From Stakelama flava (GTDB lineage: Bacteria; Pseudomonadota; Alphaproteobacteria; Sphingomonadales; Sphingomonadaceae): a stretch of DNA of 64,000 bases. Position 1 is the first letter of the stretch; every line of letters begins with the position of its first letter. The stretch lies in the NCBI RefSeq assembly GCF_019351405.1, contig NZ_JAHWZX010000005.1, positions 124,001 to 188,000 of the forward strand, read 5' to 3'. Below the pieces are notes generated by a model that was not told the DNA's origin, ran no database searches, and saw only the letters and a program-made list of their open reading frames with translations. Shown here piece after piece: positions 57,830 to 64,000 of the stretch. Made by a program: the position numbers and the translations under genes.

Positions 57830-57908
57830 ACCGTTCCTTCGGCCCCGGAAAACGCTTTTTTCATTTCCCAGCTTGCAATCGCGCATGTGCGGCGCGCACA
57901 TATTGCAC

Positions 57909-58796
57909 ATGCGAAGACTGCCGCCCCTCACCGCGATCGAGGCATTCGTCCATGTCGCCCGGCTTGGTTCGATAAAGGCGGCTGCCGACGAACTGGCGCT
58001 GTCGTCGCCCGCGCTCAGCCGGCGCGTGCAGGCGCTTGAACGCTTTATCGGAAAGTCGCTGTTCGAACGGCGGCACCAGGCGCTTCGCCTCAACGGCGAC
58101 GGGGATCGGTTGCTCGCACGGATCGCGCCCGCGCTCGACACCATGTCCGATGCGGTTGAGGAGATGACGAGCGGGATCGACCTGCTGCGCATGCGGCTGG
58201 GCGTGCTGCCGCTGTTCGCCAAGCAGCAATTGCTGCACCGTTTGCCCGACCTTCGCCTCCGTCACCCGGAACTGCATCTTGATATCGATACGGCGGGGCA
58301 TGCGCTGCCGCGACTTGGCGACGGGCTGGACGCGGCGATCATCCTGGCCGAAAGCATCGAATCGACGCTGTATTCGCGCCGGCTGGACCGCAACCGGGTG
58401 CATGCCATCGCCGCGCGTTCGCTGGCCGAGGGGCCAGATGGAATCACCGAACCGCGCCAGCTTTCGGGGGTCACCGCGCTGGTCCATCGCGACATGCCCG
58501 AAAGTTTCGTGCACTGGCGCCGTGCCGCGGGGTGCGAGGAAGTCGAACCCGCCGCGATCGATCATTATGATTCGGGCGCGCTGATGCTGGAGGCGGCGGC
58601 GCAGGGGCTGGGCGTGGCGTTCATGCTGGAGGCGCATTTCCGCGACGCGCGCGACGATCGCATCGTGCCGCTGTTCGATCTCAGCGTGGAAAGCGAATAT
58701 AGCTACTGGTTCGTTTGCCGACCGCGTGCGCTGGAACAGCGGCCGGTCAAACTGTTCCATGACTGGTTACTGAAAAGCTTCGACGCGAGCGAGTGA
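57909..58796 (+). CDS. LysR family transcriptional regulator (GcvA-like)
   Basis: A 295-residue DNA-binding regulator: the N-terminal winged helix-turn-helix LPPLTAIEAFVHVARLGSIKAAADELALSSPALSRRVQALERFIG (about 4-48, in blocks) and a periplasmic-binding-like effector domain (about 90-290). Start chosen at the ATG at 57909 immediately before the HTH; a start 8 codons upstream is possible. Divergent from the CDC48-like gene and probably controlling it or itself through the dyad at 57809. Effector unknown. Confidence 0.9.
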   Translation: MRRLPPLTAIEAFVHVARLGSIKAAADELALSSPALSRRVQALERFIGKSLFERRHQALRLNGDGDRLLARIAPALDTMSDAVEEMTSGIDLLRMRLGVLPLFAKQQLLHRLPDLRLRHPELHLDIDTAGHALPRLGDGLDAAIILAESIESTLYSRRLDRNRVHAIAARSLAEGPDGITEPRQLSGVTALVHRDMPESFVHWRRAAGCEEVEPAAIDHYDSGALMLEAAAQGLGVAFMLEAHFRDARDDRIVPLFDLSVESEYSYWFVCRPRALEQRPVKLFHDWLLKSFDASE

Positions 58797-58828
58797 ACGT
58801 CCGCGCCGAAGCCTTCAGGTGATGGGGT

Positions 58829-59284
58829 TCAGGCGGTGCGCATCTTGTGAATCTTGCCCGGATGGCGCGGCGGTTCGCCCTTGGGCAGCGCGTCGACATG
58901 CTCCATGCCCTCGGTCACCACGCCCCACACGGTATATTGCCCGTCAAGAAAGGTGGCGTCGTCGAGACAGATGAAGAACTGGCTGTTCGCGCTGTCCGGG
59001 TCCATCGTGCGCGCCATCGAACACACGCCGCGGACATGCGGTTCGCGACTGAACTCGGCGGAAAGATTGGGTTCGTTCGACCCGCCGGTGCCGGTGCCGG
59101 TCGGATCGCCGCCCTGCGCCATGAAGCCGTCGATCACGCGGTGAAAGACGACGTCGTCGTAAAAGCCCTTGTCTGCCAGCGAAGCGATCCGCTCGACATG
59201 CTTGGGGGCGAGGTCGGGGCGAAGCTGGATGCGGACGTCACCCGAATCGAGGGTCATGACGATCGAGCTGGGCGTTTCGGACAT
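58829..59284 (-). CDS. Cyclophilin-type peptidyl-prolyl cis-trans isomerase
   Basis: A 151-residue cyclophilin without signal peptide, hence cytosolic (PpiB-like). Active-site signatures: VVFHRVIDGFMAQGGDPTGTGTGG (split, about 45-68; catalytic Arg in FHRVI), RGVCSMARTMDPDSANSQFFICLDD (about 83-107) and LDGQYTVWGVVTEGME (about 112). ATG at 59284; divergent from mgtE with 176 bases between. Confidence 0.94.
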   Translation of the reverse strand: MSETPSSIVMTLDSGDVRIQLRPDLAPKHVERIASLADKGFYDDVVFHRVIDGFMAQGGDPTGTGTGGSNEPNLSAEFSREPHVRGVCSMARTMDPDSANSQFFICLDDATFLDGQYTVWGVVTEGMEHVDALPKGEPPRHPGKIHKMRTA

Positions 59285-59460
59285 GGTCTGGCTTGTGCTC
59301 CGGTGCGTGAAAGAGGCGCTCGCCGGTAAACAGGGCGGCGGGCGAATGCAATGGCGGCTGCGCCGGCCGGCCCCGCGCGCGGGCCAACTCGACGATTGGC
59401 ACGGCGCGTCCGGATCGCTACACGCTGCGACAGGTAGCCGACGCAAGGGAGGTCGAAGGC

Positions 59461-60873
59461 ATGAGCGAGACCGATCTCTCCCCTTCGATCGAGGAGAAGG
59501 ACCGCACGTCCGGCGAACTGGACGAAGGCGACCGGCTGAAACCCGAATTCGTTCGCGCCGTGCTCGACGCGGTGGAGGCGGGCGACGCCGAAACCGCCTA
59601 TGAGCGCGTCGAACCGCTGCATCCCGCCGACATCGCCGACCTGATCGAATTGACGCCCGCCGAGCAGCGCCCGGATCTGGTCGAATCGATCGGATCGCTG
59701 ATCGACGGCGAAGTGCTGTCGGAAATGAACGACTGGGTGCGCGACGAACTGATCGATGCGCTCGATCCGCGCCAGCTTGCCGGAATGGCCGCCGAACTCG
59801 ATACCGACGACGCCGTCGCCATTATCGAGGATATGGAGGAGGCGGACCAGCAGGCCGTCCTCAACGCGCTGTCGCCCGATGATCGCGCCGCGATCGTCGA
59901 AGCGCTGAGCTACCCCGAGGAATCGGCCGGCCGGTTGATGCAGCGCGAACTGATCGCGGTGCCCGAACACTGGACCGTGGGCGACGTGCTCGATTACCTG
60001 CGCGGCAGCGACGAACTGTCGAGCGATTTCTGGGAGATATTCGTTGTCGATCCGGGCCATCGCCCGGTCGGGACGTGCCAGCTTTCGTGGATTCTGCGCA
60101 CCCCGCGCATCGTGTCGATGACCGACGTGATGAAGCGCGAACAGACGCTGATCCCGGTCGACATGGATCAGGAAGAGGTCGCGCTGCGATTTCAGAAATA
60201 TGCGCTGATTTCCGCCGCCGTGGTCGATTCGGGCGGGCGGCTGGTCGGCCAGGTCACGGTGGACGATATCGTCCACATCATTTCCGAAGAGGCCGGGGAG
60301 GATATTCTCCGCCTGTCGGGCGCGGGCGAAGGCGATATCAATGAACCCGTCCGGCTCGCCGTGCGAACGCGCTTATCGTGGCTGATCGTCAATATGGGTA
60401 CCGCGATCATCGCCGCGTCGGTGGTGGGGCTGTTCCAATCCGAAATTGCCGCCTTTGCGCTGCTCGCCGTGCTGATGCCGATCGTATCGGGCATGGGCGG
60501 CAATGCTGGCACCCAGACGCTGGCCGTGGTGGTGCGCGCGCTCGCCACCAATCAGATTACCGATTCGAATACCTGGTGGATGGTGTTGCGCGAATTGCGC
60601 ATCGCCGCGGCCAACGGCACCGCGCTTGGCGCGGTCGCCGGTATCGGGTCTTATCTGATCTACGGCAACGGCCCGCTTTCGATCGTTTTCGCGGCGGCGA
60701 TGGTCATCAACAATCTTGCCGCCGGACTGGGCGGGGTGGTGGTGCCGATCACGCTCGACCGGTTGCGCATCGATCCGGCGGTCAGTTCGGCGGTATTCGT
60801 CACCACGCTGACCGACGTCATGGGATTTTTCTCGTTCCTTGGTCTTGCCGCGCTGTCCGGCGTGGCGGGGTAG
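59461..60873 (+). CDS. mgtE: Magnesium transporter MgtE
   Basis: Mg2+-gated channel/transporter, 470 residues. The cytosolic N-domain (about 30-150) has the MgtE repeat pattern (LHPADIADLIELTPAEQRPDLV; LDTDDAVAIIEDMEEADQQAVL), followed by two CBS domains (about 155-275) and five membrane helices (about 300-470) with the pore signature MPIVSGMGGNAGTQTLAVVVRALA (split, about 345-368) and DVMGFFSFLGLA at the end. Cytosolic Mg2+ closes the pore through the N/CBS domains. Confidence 0.95.
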   Translation: MSETDLSPSIEEKDRTSGELDEGDRLKPEFVRAVLDAVEAGDAETAYERVEPLHPADIADLIELTPAEQRPDLVESIGSLIDGEVLSEMNDWVRDELIDALDPRQLAGMAAELDTDDAVAIIEDMEEADQQAVLNALSPDDRAAIVEALSYPEESAGRLMQRELIAVPEHWTVGDVLDYLRGSDELSSDFWEIFVVDPGHRPVGTCQLSWILRTPRIVSMTDVMKREQTLIPVDMDQEEVALRFQKYALISAAVVDSGGRLVGQVTVDDIVHIISEEAGEDILRLSGAGEGDINEPVRLAVRTRLSWLIVNMGTAIIAASVVGLFQSEIAAFALLAVLMPIVSGMGGNAGTQTLAVVVRALATNQITDSNTWWMVLRELRIAAANGTALGAVAGIGSYLIYGNGPLSIVFAAAMVINNLAAGLGGVVVPITLDRLRIDPAVSSAVFVTTLTDVMGFFSFLGLAALSGVAG

Positions 60874-60922
60874 GGGCCGCGCCCTTGATGACAAAGCGCC
60901 CGCTGCCCAGATAAGGCATGCA

Positions 60923-61324
60923 ATGGCGCTCAACATGACCAAGGTCGCCTATGGCCATGACAGCCTGCCCGACCTGAAAGACCGTATCGACCTCAGAAAG
61001 GCGCAGGGCGCGCTGGTGCTCACCACGCGCTACCTGCCAAAGCGCCATGAAGAAATGTCCGGCGGGTCGCTCTACTGGATCATTAGGCATCAGCTTGTCG
61101 CGCGTTCGCCGCTGATCGGGTTCGGAGAGGCGGAGGGTGGCCGCGTCGCCATCCATTTGCGGCCCGAACTTGTGCTGGTGCAGGGACAGCCCAAGCGCGC
61201 GCATCAGGGCTGGCGCTATCTGGAGGACGCCGACGCGCCGCCCGATCTGGACAAGGCGGGCGCCGATATCGCCGCGATGCCGCCCGACATGATCGGCGAA
61301 CTCAGCGCGCTCGCACTGATCTGA
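60923..61324 (+). CDS. DUF1489 family protein
   Basis: A 133-residue protein from the ATG at 60923, with AAGG 8 bases upstream. It matches DUF1489 by LNMTKVAYGHDSL at the start, ALVLTTRYLPKRHEEMSGGSLYWIIRHQLVARSPL (split, about 31-66) and KRAHQGWRYLEDADAPPDL. Function unknown; widely conserved in alphaproteobacteria. It ends 6 bases from the convergent msrA stop. Confidence 0.87.
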   Translation: MALNMTKVAYGHDSLPDLKDRIDLRKAQGALVLTTRYLPKRHEEMSGGSLYWIIRHQLVARSPLIGFGEAEGGRVAIHLRPELVLVQGQPKRAHQGWRYLEDADAPPDLDKAGADIAAMPPDMIGELSALALI

Positions 61325-61330
61325 TCCGCC

Positions 61331-61996
61331 TCAACCCTTGGCGAGGGCTGGGAACGCCTTGCGAAATGCCGCCATCTTCGGCTTGTCCCAGCGCACGATA
61401 TAGGGGTGGTTCGGATTTCGGCGATAGAAATCCTGATGATATGCCTCGGCGGGATAGAATTGCCCCCTTTCGATCCGCGTGACGATCGGCTTGTCATAGA
61501 CATGCGCTGCACCCAATTGGCGGATATAGCGGGCCGCCACCTGCTTCTGCGCCTGGTTTTGCGGAAAGATGGCGCTGCGATAGCTTGGACCGCGATCGGG
61601 ATATTGCCGGTCCTTCTGCGTCGGATCGTGCGCGACGGAAAAATAGACACGAAGCAGCGTGGCATAGCTGACCTGCGCGGGATCATAGGTGATTTTCACC
61701 GCTTCGGCATGGCCGGTGCGTTCGGTGCTGACCTGCGCATAGGTTGCGGTCGCGCGGGTGCCACCGGCATAGCCGTCGACCACCGATCGCACGCCCTTTA
61801 CCTGTTCGAACACCGCTTCCATGCCCCAGAAGCAGCCACCGGCGAGCACGGCGGTCTGCATTCCGTGCGGCTGGTTCATGTGATAGCTCGCGGCCGGAAT
61901 GGCGACCGCCTTTTCGGCATAACCGGGAATCGTGGTGGCGAGCAGAGCGATGCCGAGCGCGCCGGCACCCGCAAGAGGAAGAAGAAATCGGGTCAT
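61331..61996 (-). CDS. msrA: Peptide-methionine (S)-S-oxide reductase with signal peptide
   Basis: Repairs methionine-S-sulfoxide. The 221-residue protein from the ATG at 61996 has an N-terminal signal peptide (about 1-24, cleavage near YAEK), so it is probably periplasmic, unlike MsrB. The catalytic motif is LAGGCFWGMEAVFEQVKGV (about 48-66; Cys nucleophile) with GYAGGTRATATYAQVST and the C-terminal FYPAEAYHQDFYRRNPNHPY. AGGAAAGG precedes the start. Confidence 0.94.
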   Translation of the reverse strand: MTRFLLPLAGAGALGIALLATTIPGYAEKAVAIPAASYHMNQPHGMQTAVLAGGCFWGMEAVFEQVKGVRSVVDGYAGGTRATATYAQVSTERTGHAEAVKITYDPAQVSYATLLRVYFSVAHDPTQKDRQYPDRGPSYRSAIFPQNQAQKQVAARYIRQLGAAHVYDKPIVTRIERGQFYPAEAYHQDFYRRNPNHPYIVRWDKPKMAAFRKAFPALAKG

Positions 61997-62045
61997 AGGC
62001 TCGCCTTTCCTGAGATGTGCGGACGCCCCTACGGGCACTGCGGCG

Positions 62046-62195
62046 TCAGCGCGAGACGGCCTGCACCGCGGGTGCCACGGGCGGCTGCACGGGTTCGGCA
62101 TGGACGGTCTGCAGCCCGATCAGGCCGACTGCGCCGAGCGCAAAGCCGCTCAGAAAATATCGAAAAATCTGCCGGTCGGTTGGCTTGCGGGTCAC
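62046..62195 (-). CDS. Small predicted single-pass membrane protein
   Basis: A 49-residue frame from the GTG at 62195, preceded by AAGGA 8 bases upstream. After a basic N-terminus (TRKPTDRQIFRYFLSG) there is one hydrophobic helix (about 12-32, GFALGAVGLIGLQTVHA) and a proline/valine-rich tail. An upstream ATG at 62237 would add 14 residues but lacks a ribosome-binding site. No family recognised; it lies 49 bases upstream of msrA on the same strand. Confidence 0.5.
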   Translation of the reverse strand: MTRKPTDRQIFRYFLSGFALGAVGLIGLQTVHAEPVQPPVAPAVQAVSR

Positions 62196-62260
62196 GATGA
62201 CAATCCTTGAACGCTCTATCCGCGTATCGCTTTCCATGGCGCGACACGGGAAATGATCGC

Positions 62261-62281
62261 GACCGGCCGACTGGGCCGGTC
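62261..62281. other. Strong stem-loop downstream of the aspartate aminotransferase gene
   Basis: Perfect 8-bp stem GACCGGCC/GGCCGGTC around GACTG, 53 bases after the aminotransferase stop (minus strand) and upstream of the small membrane protein gene. It lacks a T-run on either strand, so intrinsic termination is doubtful; it may stabilise a 3' end after Rho termination. Confidence 0.4.
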
Positions 62282-62333
62282 GATGTGCGTTTCTTATAGG
62301 GAAGAGCAGCTTAACCGGGGCTGAGCGACAGGT

Positions 62334-63548
<1,215 letters not shown>

Positions 63549-63574
63549 TCAAGGGTAGGAAAGGCGCGGGCGCT

Positions 63575-64000
63575 TTAGACCGCTGCTTGCGTATCCGCAA
63601 CCAGTTGCGCACGAATTAGGCCGCGAAGCGCGTTGCCGATGAAAAATTCGTGCGCAAGGTCTTCGGGATGCACCGCCGCTTCGACCGCACGCCCGCTTTC
63701 GATCAGTTCGGTGCGAAGCACGCCGGGAAGCGCGCTTTTCACCGGCGGGGTGACCAGCCGATCGCCGCGCGGCACGAAAAGCGAGGTGAAGCTACCCTCG
63801 CTCACCGTACCGTCGGGCAGCAGGAACAGCGTTTCGAACGCGCCCCCGCGAATGCGCGCCGCATCGTAAAAGGCGCGGTCGGTGGTTTTGTGGCGAAGCC
63901 GGAAATCATCCTTTGAAACCGGCAACGGCGCCAGCGCGACCGATACCGGAAGCCGCGGCATTGCGGGCATGGGATCGATTTGCATCGCGATATTTCCCGA
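63575..64000 (-). CDS. C-terminal part of a class IV aminotransferase (PabC-type), cut by window edge
   Basis: The last 141 codons of a frame open to the window edge. The region has the class IV aminotransferase end: RGGAFETLFLLPDGTVSEGSFTSLFVP (split), PGVLRTELIESG and the C-terminal FIGNALRGLIRAQLV. This is the 4-amino-4-deoxychorismate lyase-like half found fused behind PabB in sphingomonads, so the complete gene is probably a PabB-PabC fusion for p-aminobenzoate. The N-terminal parts lie outside the window. Confidence 0.75.
   Translation of the reverse strand, partial: SGNIAMQIDPMPAMPRLPVSVALAPLPVSKDDFRLRHKTTDRAFYDAARIRGGAFETLFLLPDGTVSEGSFTSLFVPRGDRLVTPPVKSALPGVLRTELIESGRAVEAAVHPEDLAHEFFIGNALRGLIRAQLVADTQAAV

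Larger units (their letters stand above)
57606..57908. other. Intergenic region with regulatory elements between CDC48-like and LysR genes
   Basis: 303 bases without a credible gene. It holds a near-palindrome CTCGT-GTGCAT-ACGAG at 57663-57678, a minus-strand hairpin followed by seven T residues (57692-57724), a perfect inverted repeat at 57809-57829 and a second GTGC/GCAC-rich segment just before the LysR start. The segment AGGAGAGGATG (about 57736) looks like a start site for a short plus-strand frame but I do not count it as a gene. Confidence 0.5.

Noticed and set aside
57779..57850. Cysteine-rich peptide (CKCEKRQPDCIKC) in frame upstream of LysR
   Set aside because: It would extend LysR by about 40 residues before a normal HTH N-terminus, and overlaps the dyad operator. 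Probably a chance reading of regulatory DNA.
55476..57908. Very long plus-strand open frame running into the LysR gene
   Set aside because: It lies entirely opposite the CDC48-like gene; its peptide is His/Arg/Gln-rich with no family pattern, as expected for the antisense of a GC-rich gene. Only the LysR part from 57909 is real.

Overview
The window is GC-rich, densely packed chromosomal DNA from an alphaproteobacterium, almost certainly a sphingomonad (Sphingomonadaceae). The evidence is gene order and gene content: hemE/ppsR around the origin, DUF1674-htpX-rsmB, a mitofilin-like gene behind hemCD, short FtsK, MmcB, DUF1489, DUF1491 and DUF6489 genes, and a type III polyketide synthase operon. 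I see no tRNA, rRNA, insertion sequence, prophage or CRISPR array. Nearly all genes are housekeeping genes, many in operons joined by 4-base ATGA/GTGA stop-start overlaps.

Layout. 1-6.2 kb: htpX-rsmB-rpe-heparinase family-purH on the minus strand, with a small DUF1674 gene diverging. 6.2-13.1 kb: gpsA and tsaD (minus), then hemC-hemD-mitofilin-like and glutaryl-CoA dehydrogenase with a CoA-transferase (plus). 13.1-24.1 kb: HDAC-like amidohydrolase, DUF72, ubiH-type hydroxylase, ftsK, lolA, a possible small RNA with a strong terminator, xth, ribA, a HAD phosphatase, YggS, a ThiE-like protein and an outer-membrane barrel. 24.3-28.8 kb: DUF3576 lipoprotein-leuS-lptE-holA. 28.8-34.5 kb: DUF6489-mnmE-mnmG-rsmG-parA-parB (minus) with three parS sites. 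34.6-39.1 kb: dienelactone hydrolase, TerC, rho, hemJ, hemE.

39,056-39,347 is the likely chromosomal replication origin: it lies between hemE and ppsR, as in Caulobacter and Rickettsia, and holds two perfect and at least four near-perfect DnaA boxes. The adjacent genes on both sides read away from it, and parABS lies 6-10 kb to the left. To the right, 39.3-44.8 kb is ppsR-maf-aroE-coaE-dnaQ-hpf-ptsN-thioesterase-DUF1491.

45-51 kb: a SleB-like cell-wall hydrolase with a GC-rich leader, MmcB, an ankyrin protein, SCO1-YcgN-YgjP, PBP1A and MsrB. 51.3-54.8 kb: a three-gene type III polyketide synthase operon (PKS, methyltransferase, FAD oxidoreductase) beside a PmtA-like phospholipid methyltransferase. 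55-64 kb: a CDC48/p97-type double AAA ATPase divergent from a LysR regulator with a dyad operator candidate, cyclophilin, MgtE, DUF1489, MsrA, a small membrane protein, an aspartate aminotransferase and the C-terminal end of a PabB-PabC-type protein cut by the window edge.

No wholly unknown multi-gene system is evident. The most informative items are the oriC/parS architecture, the structured non-coding segments at 19.4 kb, 44.85 kb and 57.6-57.9 kb, the type III PKS operon and the bacterial CDC48.
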